A stretch of DNA of 64,000 bases, taken from Paraescarpia echinospica. Its lineage: Eukaryota; Annelida; Polychaeta; Sabellida; Siboglinidae. Where the stretch lies: contig CM034541.1 of assembly GCA_020002185.1 (NCBI GenBank), positions 33,541,852 through 33,605,851 of the forward strand, written 5' to 3'. Below are positions 44,801 through 51,072 of the stretch, in pieces (positions within the stretch are counted from its first letter, which is position 1; the number at the start of each line of letters is the position of its first letter). The notes beneath the pieces are model-generated. The model searched no databases and had not been told where the DNA came from. It worked only from the letters and a program-made list of their open reading frames with translations. A program made the translations under genes and the position numbers.

Positions 44801-47703
44801 TCAGCATAACACTGCTATCTTCAAGGAATGGGTTGTTCATGTCTTCAATTGTTGACACCATCGTCGACACTTTTTATCAAACTAACTAGACATTGAATTT
44901 TGCATGCCGGCCATCTTGAATTTTATTATGGCCGTCATCGGAGGATACTGTATGTGGCAGAGACCCTGACAGTGTTGGTTTAGACACAAAAAGTAATCTT
45001 TCTATGTTGCTTAGAAGTTGAGCGACTTGGTTAATATATTTCCATGGCTGCCATCTTGAATTTTAATATGGCGGTCATCTGAGGATATGGCATGTGGTAA
45101 AAATGGATTCCTTGATCCTGAAAATTATGGTTTAGACACCAAGAACATGTTTCTATGTTGCTTAGAAGTTGAGCGACTTGGTTAATACATTTCCATGGCG
45201 GCCATATTGAATTCCAATATGGCGGTCATCGGAGGATACGGAATATAAATCATTGACCCTAAAAATGATGGTTTAGACACCAAGACCGTGTTTCTATGTT
45301 GTTTAGATGCCAAGAAACTTGGGTAATGGATTTCGATGGCGGCCATTATTAAAATCAAGATAGCAGCAAAATACCATGTTGATGGCGATGGGTACCTAGC
45401 TTTATATGAATATATACATCATAAACTAATTTTGTACCAATTTTCATGCTTTTGTCAAAAAGTGCACAGTCATATCCCTTAGCCGCTGTACTATGGGGTG
45501 TCATTTTGTCTGTCATTTATATCTGTCACATAAACTATTTCTGATCATTTATCAAACCCATCGGAGCTGGTCACCAGTGGCAGGTTTACTCACAACCAAT
45601 TGTGTCGCTAGTGGTGCCATCTGCAGTATTTGTTCAGACTAATTGTCTATATTAATAAAAACATATCCAACAGATGGCGCCACATAGCTATGTAATGCAG
45701 GTAAATCTTGCTCAGAGTTTAAAAGGAGGCAGTCTGTTCCTCGGTTTTCACTTATTATTTAATATATTGTTCTTAAGACTATAATAACTATGTTAAAGGT
45801 ATACTGCCTGCCAAATTGTGTTTAGTAAGCCTGTAACAACATTCGCAATTTCGAAGATACTACCCCCAGTACCTGCTCAAATGGTAACAAAACACTCGTT
45901 TTCAAAACATGATTTATTGGCAATACTGCCATGGTGGGCTGAGTTAAAAACATTACCCTTTGATGTTCAACAATTTCCATGTTCTCACGCTCTCAGCAGA
46001 CTTCCTGTTGCAAATTGCTAATTCCGGGTAGAGGAACAGACTAGGTCTTTTTAATGTGTATCGTGACAAGTATCCGAAGAATGTGAATTATCTTGTAACA
46101 TTATTTTTATTTCATAACATTTTGTTTTTACTGATTGAGAATAATATACTGAACTCTGATACATTAATAGCCTTCATGTATGCAAATTGTTCTTATTGTT
46201 TTATTTTTTAAATGTACATTCTGTAAATGGTTGTAGTTGGAGAGAATGTATTTAAGATACAAGTAGTATACACAAATGTATTGGGTGGCTATCTCTAAAA
46301 ATATATACATAACATTGTTCAACATGCAGACATCGAGACTTATCTTTAAGATGCTCAGTTACGGTAAAAAAAATTGCAAAGATGCTCAGTTACGGTAAAA
46401 AAAATTGCAATTTTTTACAAGGTATGGCATTATTAAGCAACATGATTACTGTTAGGCAGTGATTTTACTGGAATGGATATAATAATCAACCTTTCAGTGC
46501 TAATTGACCTATGACCCTTGACCTGACACAAGCTACAAAGAATGGCTGGAGAAGAACAAAGTAGTCGAATTTGGGGATGACGATGACGAGCCTGGTAACC
46601 GTGACTACCGATCCAAGTTCGGCCGCCGTGGTCGCGGGAGGGGTAATTGTTGTATTCATTAACTTTCAACGTAACGTATCAGAATTAGTCATAAACGCAT
46701 TGGACCAGAGTTGTGTATGATGATAATTATGAATAAGAATGTTCATCCAGGTGTGTCTCCAAGTCGTATCATCGCTTTGTTGTTTCAGTGTTCAGAATTA
46801 TGCTAACAATAATTGGTTTTAACAAAGCAAAAGATTAGAAGGTGGGTCACATTCCTGTGGAAGGGTTTTGGGAGCACTCAGTAAGATTGAATTGGTAGAT
46901 AACCATTGGCGTAGACAGAGCTGTATGTAGAAAGTGTCTTGCTCCCAATGCAAAGCCGGATAATTCTGAGAGCATAACATATCAGATCGCAGTACTGTAA
47001 ATTTTGGCATGACAGTGTATCAGAAAAAGATGCCATCATTCTGTAATTGGGTAATTCCGTGTCAAATCAATCACTCAAAACATCACCCGACTTCAGTTTT
47101 GATTAAATTTAGCTTACACCAATACATAAAAACTACAAGTTATAAAAAATCTAGGTCAGGTTCCTGCATTTTCAAAATCCTGTTTATGCAATTTCTAATA
47201 ATAAATACACCTCTGCACTGAAGTATAATATTCCTAATTTAGATGTAATTTGAGTTTGATACGTTAAGATGATTGAGTGAGTTTTTTAGGCGAAACAATT
47301 AATTCTCTACGAATTAACCAATGAAATCGTCGTATATTACCTTTAAAATCATTCGTGTTCGTCTGCAGGATTTGGCAGTCAGCGTGGCGGTGGACAACAC
47401 AGACGTGACTCATCAAAAGACAACGACCAGGAAGACAGAGGCGCCACCTGGGGGCGAGGAAGAGGCAGGGGTGGTGGGAGGGGTGGATCAGGGAGGGGTG
47501 GACCGGGGAGGGGTGGACTGGGGAGGGGTGGACCAGGGAGGGGTGGAGGGGGGAGAAGGGGTGGCCGATCAGAGCTGAAGTCGACGGAACAGATCCTGAA
47601 AGCGAGACAGCACAAGGCGAAGGTGATGTCCTTCCAGAAGCAACAGCACGAAAATAAACTCAAGCGCAAGGCACACCACATGCGGGGTGGAAAGAAACAG
47701 TGA
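14688..47703 (+). CDS. DDX54: DDX54/Dbp10-type DEAD-box RNA helicase, 20 exons (gene span)
   Basis: Nucleolar ATP-dependent RNA helicase of the DDX54/Dbp10 family, which acts in 60S ribosomal subunit assembly (family knowledge). Twenty exons join to 2694 nt, 897 aa. Motifs in order: Q motif (GYKIPTPIQ, about aa 114-122), Walker A (GSGKT 142-146), PTRELALQ 172-179, TPGR 221-224, DEAD 245-248, SAT 276-278, TDLAARGID 393-401, [11 protein letters not shown] 422-432. A DBP10CT-like region ([11 protein letters not shown] to QLKWDRKKKKF) lies in exons 16-18, and an RGG box and basic tail in exon 20. The start is the first ATG after an in-frame TAA at 14655, with A at -3. All splice phases agree. Only the exon 1 donor is uncertain. 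No frameshift or stop was seen, so the gene looks functional. No transcript evidence is available here. Confidence 0.96.
15139..15550 (+). repeat. Three divergent tandem units of about 140 bp (intron 1)
   Basis: Each unit contains aatg(a/g)cac/atc, gtataaagctgagatttt-like and gatctagcgggctcattgg-like blocks at intervals of about 140 bp. Confidence 0.7.
16140..17290 (-). mobile_element. CR1-like LINE fragment, antisense in intron 1
   Basis: Three overlapping - strand frames carry reverse transcriptase motifs: [43 protein letters not shown] (active site FADD altered to FVDD), and a C-terminal [11 protein letters not shown] and RRRGI. Frameshifts show it is dead. It ends close to the exon 2 acceptor. 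Confidence 0.87.
17325..17451 (+). CDS. DDX54: DDX54 exon 2
   Basis: Acceptor tacatgacag and donor G|GTAATG. Encodes an acidic segment, then the conserved basic block [12 protein letters not shown] that precedes the helicase core. Ends in phase 1. An antisense LINE remnant ends about 35 bp upstream of the acceptor. Confidence 0.93.
17496..18775 (-). mobile_element. RTE-like LINE fragment, antisense in intron 2
   Basis: The - strand has [38 protein letters not shown] (18322-18699) and a C-terminal [18 protein letters not shown] (17496-17762), typical of RTE-class elements. The middle is degenerate. The right end abuts the hAT element. Confidence 0.83.
18815..20323 (-). mobile_element. hAT transposon remnant with TIRs and 8-bp target duplication
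   Basis: Terminal repeats CAGTGCTTCTCAACC and GGCTGAGAAGCACTG. Flanks atataggg (18807-18814) and atatagag (20324-20331) match 7 of 8. Inside, 19199-19334 on the - strand reads [20 protein letters not shown] then [10 protein letters not shown], the C-terminal dimerisation region of ZBED/Charlie-like hAT transposases. The rest of the transposase is missing. Contains a nested SINE. Confidence 0.88.
19759..20078 (-). mobile_element. tRNA-derived SINE, nested in a hAT element
   Basis: Reverse-oriented member of the family at 20788 (tail at 19759, head with box B ggattcgaaccc complement near 20010-20025). It lies wholly inside the hAT remnant 18815-20323, so it inserted later. Confidence 0.86.
20682..20752 (+). 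CDS. DDX54: DDX54 exon 3 (Q motif)
   Basis: Acceptor ttaatttccag, donor AAG|GTTTGT. Encodes [15 protein letters not shown], the adenine-recognising Q motif. Phase 1 in, phase 0 out. Confidence 0.95.
20788..21112 (+). mobile_element. tRNA-derived SINE (intron 3)
   Basis: Box A (agcgcagtggctagag) and box B (GGTTCGAATCC) head, then a body with tgagtacctggctatagaca and a tail with agcagtcctgaggactgg and gctatataagaactta. Same family as copies at 19759-20078 and 38946-39268. Confidence 0.88.
21231..21414. repeat. 184-bp palindromic foldback element (intron 3) with hammerhead-like core
   Basis: Arms begin aattgtaagtaggaagttac and end in the inverse; the centre is about ggacagtcc at 21322. On the - strand 21310-21282 reads CTGACGA, a GGTGTC/GACACC hairpin, then GAAA, the layout of a hammerhead ribozyme stem II and core. 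The + strand has a bulged version at 21328-21363. Possibly derived from Penelope-like or related retroelement ends. Confidence 0.7.
21809..21994 (+). CDS. DDX54: DDX54 exon 4 (motifs I, Ia)
   Basis: Acceptor catttcag, donor GAG|GTAGGT; exactly 62 codons. Contains [10 protein letters not shown] (ATP-binding P-loop) and [16 protein letters not shown]. Confidence 0.97.
22030..24580 (-). mobile_element. CR1-like LINE, nearly complete reverse transcriptase, antisense in intron 4
   Basis: A 552-aa - strand frame (24346-22688) holds the end of the endonuclease domain ([10 protein letters not shown]) and reverse transcriptase motifs [52 protein letters not shown] and [10 protein letters not shown]. 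The endonuclease part (24575-24315, MGDFNHGHI) is in another frame. Downstream frames 22680-22468 and 22394-22164 complete the C-terminus. Frameshifts near 24345 and 22735 indicate inactivity. 5'-truncated. Confidence 0.93.
25089..25138 (+). CDS. DDX54: DDX54 exon 5
   Basis: Acceptor catttgcag, donor AG|GTGAGA. Encodes [17 protein letters not shown], the GG-containing motif Ib region. Ends in phase 2. Confidence 0.94.
25973..26014 (+). CDS. DDX54: DDX54 exon 6
   Basis: A 42-nt micro-exon. Acceptor tgattccag, donor GT|GTGAGT. Encodes [14 protein letters not shown], and is phase 2 on both sides. Confidence 0.92.
26749..26844 (+). CDS. DDX54: DDX54 exon 7 (DEAD box)
   Basis: Acceptor ctgtttcag, donor AG|GTTTGT. 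Encodes [16 protein letters not shown] and VVFDEADR: motif Ib (TPGR) and the catalytic Walker B DEAD box. Confidence 0.96.
27843..27900 (+). pseudogene. Duplicated exon 8 acceptor and exon start (pseudo-exon)
   Basis: Matches 27958-28015 at an offset of 115 bp: same upstream flank, ttggcag acceptor, and codons for LFEMGFQ. After this the sequence diverges and the frame stops near 27963. Use of this acceptor would truncate the protein. Confidence 0.85.
27992..28175 (+). CDS. DDX54: DDX54 exon 8 (SAT motif)
   Basis: Acceptor gttggtag, donor AAG|GTACGT. Encodes [17 protein letters not shown] and [19 protein letters not shown] near-copy of its acceptor and first 22 nt lies 115 bp upstream. Confidence 0.95.
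28585..28716 (+). CDS. DDX54: DDX54 exon 9
   Basis: Acceptor ctgcctgtag, donor ATG|GTAGGT; 44 codons. Starts the second RecA domain, with [15 protein letters not shown] (motif IV). Confidence 0.95.
29337..29700 (+). mobile_element. Second tRNA-derived SINE family (intron 9)
   Basis: tRNA-like head with gtagagcgtcggactgtcaa and box B GGTTCGATTCC, followed by a long unique body with tcagaagaaacactgaaatc and aagtaaaagatcccacacgg. It lies about 55 bp upstream of DDX54 exon 10. Distinct body from the family at 20788. Confidence 0.8.
29756..29966 (+). CDS. DDX54: DDX54 exon 10 (motif V)
   Basis: Acceptor cctcgtcgcag, donor G|GTGAGT. Encodes [28 protein letters not shown] and [16 protein letters not shown], strongly conserved with vertebrate DDX54. 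Ends within HRVG. Confidence 0.97.
30672..31162 (+). repeat. C/G-tract interspersed repeat, copy 2 (intron 10)
   Basis: Direct relative of 13605-14145, including cagcactgtcccccc motifs and a gtggtgctgaagctc block near the end. Confidence 0.8.
31560..31690. repeat. Partial copy of the MITE at 32899 (intron 10)
   Basis: Shares ccatctcagaatgtcgatgt, gatatcagatgaaa and gatatgatgatatc with 32899-33010. Lies about 110 bp upstream of exon 11. Confidence 0.65.
31797..31934 (+). CDS. DDX54: DDX54 exon 11 (motif VI)
   Basis: Acceptor gtgtgttcag, donor G|GTGGGT. Completes [11 protein letters not shown] and continues with [20 protein letters not shown], the end of the helicase core. Confidence 0.97.
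32766..32860 (+). CDS. DDX54: DDX54 exon 12
   Basis: Acceptor tgtggttag, donor CTG|GTCAGT. Encodes [20 protein letters not shown], matching the family segment GRVPQSVVDEE after the helicase core. Confidence 0.93.
32899..33134. repeat. Inverted-repeat MITE (intron 12)
   Basis: Begins agggatcatctcagaatgtc and ends with the inverse (agatgatccct). A partial copy lies at about 31560-31680 (cagaatgtcgatgtctgata). Confidence 0.7.
33222..33520 (+). repeat. Dispersed repeat, copy 1 (intron 12)
   Basis: Shares with 36968-37275 the blocks tggtgaacc, gcttcaaactgtatgaaa, cattttgtttgaatgtc and tttcatttgtgaagttaatt. No coding potential. Same orientation. Confidence 0.75.
34396..34525 (+). CDS. DDX54: DDX54 exon 13
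   Basis: Acceptor gttttgtag, donor C|GTGAGT. Encodes [20 protein letters not shown] and a family-typical HPVF end (HPLF in human). Confidence 0.94.
34618..34940 (+). repeat. Dispersed element, copy 1 (intron 13)
   Basis: Shares taaaaggaggc, gttcttaagact, aggtatactgcc, ccctttgatgttcaac and gcagacttcctgtt with 45718-46046. Confidence 0.75.
35500..35573 (+). CDS. DDX54: DDX54 exon 14, minimal form; 3' end amplified
   Basis: Acceptor cttttgcag, first donor ACC|GTAAGT at 35574. Encodes [20 protein letters not shown] then RPPT, which joins in phase 0 to TIFEIN of exon 15 (human SIKNYRSRATIFEIN). Its last 36 nt plus the donor are copied 22 more times downstream in frame. Skipping to a later donor would add 17 residues per unit. 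The minimal form is inferred from family alignment. Confidence 0.9.
35538..36710 (+). repeat. 23 x 51-bp tandem array of exon 14 end plus 5' splice site
   Basis: Each unit encodes [17 protein letters not shown] or a variant in the exon 14 frame and contains a donor 36 nt into the unit (35574 + 51n). Units 2, 6, 8 and 10 read GTAAAT; the other 19 read GTAAGT. The exon frame stays open through all units and stops near 36761. The other forward frame is open over most of the array and the reverse strand is also largely open, a consequence of the repeat and not evidence of genes. Confidence 0.97.
36968..37275 (+). repeat. Dispersed repeat, copy 2 (intron 14)
   Basis: Direct-oriented relative of 33222-33520, located between the exon 14 array and the pogo-like element. 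Confidence 0.75.
37344..38558. mobile_element. pogo/Tigger-like non-autonomous DNA transposon (intron 14)
   Basis: Inverted ends CAGTCGCGCCTCGTTATAAC and its complement, flanked by TA at 37342-37343 and 38559-38560. GTTATAACGCG or TTATAACGCG occurs several times just inside both ends. No transposase frame in 1215 bp. Confidence 0.85.
38628..38816 (+). CDS. DDX54: DDX54 exon 15
   Basis: Acceptor gtattttag, donor CTG|GTGAGT; 63 codons. Begins [14 protein letters not shown], then basic and Asp/Ser-rich sequence ([11 protein letters not shown]). Confidence 0.94.
38867..38935 (+). repeat. 21-bp tandem repeat after exon 15
   Basis: tttgtgacatctagtagaatg in about three and a half copies, 50 bp past the exon 15 donor. 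Confidence 0.9.
38946..39268 (+). mobile_element. tRNA-derived SINE (intron 15)
   Basis: Head with aatggctagggc and GGTTCGAATCC, body and tail (agcagtcctaaggactgg, gctatataagaacgtac) matching the SINE at 20788. Confidence 0.88.
39546..39682 (+). CDS. DDX54: DDX54 exon 16
   Basis: Acceptor ttttcacag, donor GG|GTGAGC. Encodes [20 protein letters not shown] then NSEKG; YRPKDF is a hallmark of the DBP10CT region. Confidence 0.95.
39870..39915 (+). repeat. Short dispersed 3'-end module, copy 1
   Basis: tttctttgcaatcgagagaa then tgaataaaa is shared with 63310-63345. Probably the 3' end of an unidentified retroelement. Confidence 0.5.
40148..40252 (+). CDS. DDX54: DDX54 exon 17
   Basis: Acceptor catgttttcag, donor TG|GTCAGT. 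Encodes [20 protein letters not shown] and MKNQLKW, the DBP10CT core. Confidence 0.95.
41884..41991 (+). CDS. DDX54: DDX54 exon 18, with U12-type donor
   Basis: Acceptor tgctgcag. Encodes [20 protein letters not shown] and [16 protein letters not shown]. The donor CT|GTATCCTT has the minor-class consensus. Phase 2 out, completed by C of exon 19 to give LYKEW (human LYQKW). Confidence 0.94.
41992..41999 (+). promoter_or_regulatory. DDX54: U12-type 5' splice site of DDX54 intron 18
   Basis: GTATCCTT directly follows exon 18 and matches the minor-spliceosome donor consensus exactly. It is unlike the GTRAGT or GTCAGT donors of the other introns. Confidence 0.88.
42362..45493 (-). mobile_element. 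Long-TIR DNA transposon B carrying a PIN/FEN-like gene
   Basis: 3132 bp inside U12-type intron 18 of DDX54. The ends are perfect 16-bp inverted repeats (TAGTACAGCGGCTAAG) flanked by TGG on both sides. Arms of roughly 600 bp (42362-42960 and 44895-45493) contain about three divergent direct modules of roughly 145 bp each, with palindromic gccgccat/atggcggc motifs. The only gene seen is on the - strand at 43185-44870. Shares size, TAGT ends, 3-bp duplication and gene family with element A. Confidence 0.85.
43185..44870 (-). pseudogene. Transposon gene: PIN/FEN-like nuclease with CXC-type domain, frameshifted
   Basis: Reads on the - strand from about 44870. A 127-aa N-terminal frame (44487-44870) shifts into a long frame (43697-44671) and shifts again near 43700. 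Motifs in order: [11 protein letters not shown] (about 44362-44394), GWDRYF (about 44243), HEEADT (43968-43985), VDKDVVVLA (about 43880-43905), RCDTVSCF (about 43709-43732, Gly of GCD changed to Arg). After the last shift come family-like W- and P-rich sequence and [14 protein letters not shown] with LQCTELCSC (43190-43290), an intact Cys cluster. Interpretation as a RAD2/PIN-fold nuclease rests on motif order only. Better preserved than the copy at 9096-10748. Confidence 0.7.
45718..46046 (+). repeat. Dispersed element, copy 2 (intron 18), with inverted ends
   Basis: Relative of 34618-34940. Ends agtctgttcctc and gaggaacagact form an inverted pair, so it is likely a MITE of about 320 bp. Confidence 0.75.
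46349..46412 (+). repeat. 32-bp tandem duplication (intron 18)
   Basis: aagatgctcagttacggtaa plus an A-rich end, twice. Confidence 0.85.
46515..46532 (+). promoter_or_regulatory. DDX54: U12-type branch site and acceptor of intron 18
   Basis: CCCTTGACC (U12 branch consensus TCCTTRAC) lies with its branch A at 46521, 11 nt from the AG at 46531-46532. There is no polypyrimidine tract, as expected for U12 introns. The exon resumes with CTACAAAGAATGG. Confidence 0.85.
46533..46642 (+). CDS. DDX54: DDX54 exon 19
   Basis: Encodes [19 protein letters not shown] then [11 protein letters not shown]. Donor G|GTAATT. Acidic and then Arg/Gly-rich, typical of the C-terminal tail. Confidence 0.93.
47369..47703 (+). 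CDS. DDX54: DDX54 exon 20 (RGG box, stop codon)
   Basis: Acceptor gtctgcag. Encodes a Gly/Arg-rich run with repeated GRGG(S/P/L) units made from a 15-bp tandem repeat, then [13 protein letters not shown], equivalent to human ELKTKQQILKQRR, and a basic tail ending GGKKQ. TGA at 47701-47703. Confidence 0.95.
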
Positions 47704-48276
47704 TGCGTCAATGCCTGCGTCGGTTGTTGTGACAGTACACTGAAGTAGTGACGCACAGATGCTGGTGTTGGTTCTTGTTACAGTAAACTGAAGTAGTGAC
47801 GCGTCAATGCACTGACAGTGTTGGCATTATAAGTGTCGTCGCAGAAAGTGACACGTCGATGCAGCTTCAGTTGTGGTGACAGGAAGCAGAAATGTTGACG
47901 CTGGCTCGGTTTTGTGGCGTCATGCATGCTGTCAAGACACAGAGACATGTCAGAGTCATGTCAGTTCTGCGACATGGCTAGGTGACATGTGTCCGACACT
48001 ACACGTGCGTCATGAACAGCCAGACATTGTGCAACAGTGTGTTCACTGCAGTGTTGCTACAAATGCGAATTTGTCATTAATGCATTAATCTTGATGGTCA
48101 CAATACGTGACCTGCCACAGTGAACCAGGTATTAAATCACACAGCCTATTCTGCACACGAGCCGAAAATAGCTGTCTAAGCCATGCTCAATCAATTGTGT
48201 GATTTTGACAGAAATGCACCTCTTCCAGTGTCCAGTTTGTTTTTCAGGACAAGTAATTAAAAACTAATAAAATAAA
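47704..48276 (+). promoter_or_regulatory. Probable DDX54 3' UTR with poly(A) signals
   Basis: After the stop codon the sequence has short direct repeats (gacagtacactgaagtagtg type). The first AATAAA signals are overlapping copies at about 48266-48276. These fall inside the left arm of a long inverted-repeat element beginning near 48105, so the transcript end may be supplied by that element. Confidence 0.45.
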
Positions 48277-48490
48277 TGAATTTACGAACCCACAGATGGA
48301 AAAGCAATAGAAAATGTGCGAGTCAAAATTACCTTGTTTCTTAGAAAGTTGCTTTTTTAAGTTTGCTACGATTTTAGCAGTAAATCAAAAACTACTGAAG
48401 ACATTTCAACAAATGAGGTGCCATTTTAAAGCTTATAATTGGTGGAATCCGAAAATGTTGTGACTTGATTCCTTCTTTGCAGTGGCAGAT

Positions 48491-49281
48491 TACACGTCAT
48501 ATTCGTTGTTGCCAACTGTCCAGTTTAAGAAATCTGTTTTATGTTTGTGCTCACCAGGTGGTGCTAAATGTACTATCATAACATCGACCAATCACAGACA
48601 CATGATTTTGTAGGCTGCGTGCCTGGTGTCTTGAGGGGATTTCATCATTAACATCGATCAATCTCGTAGAATTATTTTCATAAGACCAAGAAGCAGAATT
48701 ATTCAAAAGGAGCAATAATGAAAATATGTGTCATTATCAGTGAATACAGTTTTATAAAGTAGTTTGTAGTTTTTGTCACCAAAGAGATGATGTTTTCACC
48801 AATTATGATTCATTTAGTAGTTGACATACAGTATTCCATAACGATGAAAATCGTGCTTAAACAGTTCAGTTAAAATCTCTGAATTGTGCAGTTTGCAGAA
48901 AGTAAACTTGTTTTATTTTAATTTCTACGCTTTTGTTGGTCATTGGTGACTTGCACAAATATGTTCACTTGTGAAGCGGGCTGCATCATTCAAAAAGAAA
49001 CCACTTCCAATTATATCTTCTGTAAAGAAGATTTTCACAGCTTCGTTGTTATGCCATGTTTCATTGCATTTTACAATTGTCTCGATACACCTCACCTGAC
49101 TGACTTATTATTATTATGATAAATAACAGATTTAATTGTAACTGGTTACAATTGTGATTTTTATCATGAATCTACGTAGCAACTAAAAAGTTTACAAAAA
49201 ATGTGTGCAACATCTAACACAGGTGTGTCACGTGACGGTATCTTGTGTGCAGGTCATTAAAATGTAAGTACTTAAAGTTGT
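48491..49281. other. Spacer between left arm and 65-bp satellite
   Basis: AT-rich, no coding frame; interior of the inverted-repeat element at 48104-51072. Confidence 0.5.
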
Positions 49282-50389
49282 GTTCTTCTTGGCATGCCTT
49301 CTGTGTAGGTCCGTTTGTAGTAGAGATATGTTCGAGTACTATGCTATATCTTCTTAGCATGCCTTCTGTGTAGGTCCATTTGTAGTAGAGATCTGCTCGA
49401 GTACCATGCTATATCCTCTTGGCATGCCTTCTCTGCAGGTCCATTTGTTGTAGAGATCTGCTCAAGTACCATGCTATATCTTCTTGGCATGCCTTCTGTG
49501 TAGGTCCACTTGTAGTAGAGATCTGCTCGAGTACCATGCTATATCTTCTTGGCATGCCTTCTGTGTAGGTCCTTTTGTAGTAGAGATCTGCTCGAGTACC
49601 ATGCTATATCTTCTTGACATGCCTTCTGTGTAGGTCCATTTGTAGTAGAGATCTGATCAAGTACCATGCTATATCTTCCTGGCATGCCTTCTGTGTAGGT
49701 CCATTTGTAGTGGAGATCTGCTCGAGTACCATGCTATATCTTCCTGGCATGCCTTCTGTGTAGGTCCATTTGTAGTGGAGATCTGCTCGAGTACCATGCT
49801 ACATCTTCTTGGCATGCCTTCTGTGTGGGTCCATTTGTAGTGGAGATCTGCTCGAGTACCATGCTATATCTTCTTGGCATGCCTTCTGTGTAGGTCCATT
49901 TGTAGTAGAGATCTGCTCGAGTACCATGCTATATCTTCTTGGCATGCCTTCTGTGTAGGTCCATTTGTAGTAGAGATCTGCTCGAGTACCATGCTATATC
50001 TTCTTGGCATGCCTTCTGTGTAGGTCCATTTGTAGTAGAGATCTGTTCGAGTACCATGTTATATCTTCTTGGCATGCCTTCTGTGTAGGTCCATTTGTAG
50101 TAGAGATCTGCTCGAGTACCATGCTATATCTTCTTGGCATGCCTTCTGTGTAGGTCCATTTGTAGTAGAGATCTGCTCGAGTACCATGCTATATCTTATT
50201 GGCATGCCTTCTGTGTAGGTCCATTTGTAGTAGAGATCTGCTCGAGTACCATGCTATATCTTCTTGGCATGCCTTCTGTGTAGGTCCATTTGTTGTAGAG
50301 ATCTGATCAAGTACCATGCTATATCTTCTAGGCATGCCTTCTGTGTAGGTCCATTTGTTGTAGAGATCTGCTCGAGTACCATGCTATAT
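49282..50389 (+). repeat. 65-bp tandem satellite, about 17 copies
   Basis: The unit runs ggcatgccttctgtgtaggt, then a ccatttgtagtagagatctg block, then ctcgagtaccatgctatatc and a short linker. The period is 65 bp, counted between successive gcatgcctt motifs. Copies are highly similar, suggesting recent amplification. Not in codon register. Confidence 0.95.
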
Positions 50390-50395
50390 CAATTT

Positions 50396-50635
50396 GATCA
50401 GTAGAGTGTGGTGGCACAGTGGATAGAACACCAGACACAGTCGGGGGGGGGGGGGAAAACCCGGTTTTGAATACTCTTGTTATTCCAAAGCTTCAACAAG
50501 TTCGTTCACATGTATGCCTGATTGCTTCTGAAAGAAGTTGAAATAATGATCGAAGGAACAGGTCTGACAGTCGTGGTGTGTAAAGCACTGTCCAGGATAC
50601 CATACTATATAATAACTCACCTTTTTTATGTATCT
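50396..50635 (+). mobile_element. tRNA-headed SINE-like copy
   Basis: Box A-like gtggcacagtggatagaaca and a degenerate box B (cggttttgaata), separated by a poly-G run. The body ends in agcactgtccagg and actatataataactcac, the same 3' module type as the SINEs at 20788 and 38946. Confidence 0.55.
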
Positions 50636-51072
50636 GAAGAATACGAAGGAAATCACACTTGTGCCATGCCACAGCAAGGTGGGTATTAAGTTGTGAAATT
50701 GAACATTGTATCTTTTTGGATTCCACAGGTGATGAGGTTTAAAATGACATCTCATTGAAATGTCGTAAGCATTTTTTTTATTTTTGCTAAAATTGAAGCA
50801 AGGTTTTAAAAAGCAATGTTTTGAGAAACTCGGCCATTTTGAATCAGTGTCAATTGTTTTTTAATCTATGGATTCGTAAATGCACATACTTTACTAGTTT
50901 TGCATTGTTTGTCGAGGAAAATAAACTGGAAAATGAAAGATAAGATTATAAGTTGTGCATTTCTGTCAAAGTCACAAAATTTATTTAACACGACCTAAAG
51001 AGCTATTTTTGGCGTCTGGGCAGAATACACCTGTGTTCATTTAGACCCAGTTCACTGTTACGGGTCTCACAT

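Larger units (their letters stand above)
48104..51072. mobile_element. Long inverted-repeat element enclosing a 65-bp satellite
   Basis: The stretch 48104-48490 matches the reverse complement of about 50640-51072 over roughly 400 bp (shared blocks include acagtgaac, gacagaaatgcac, cattttaaa). Between the arms lie a 65-bp tandem array (49282-50389) and a SINE-like segment (50396-50635). No coding sequence was seen. Exact termini and target duplication are not resolved. Resembles a non-autonomous foldback-type element. Confidence 0.65.

Noticed and set aside
49282..50389. Regular 65-bp repeats as a CRISPR array
   Set aside because: Whole units repeat without unique spacers, in an animal genome; this is a satellite.
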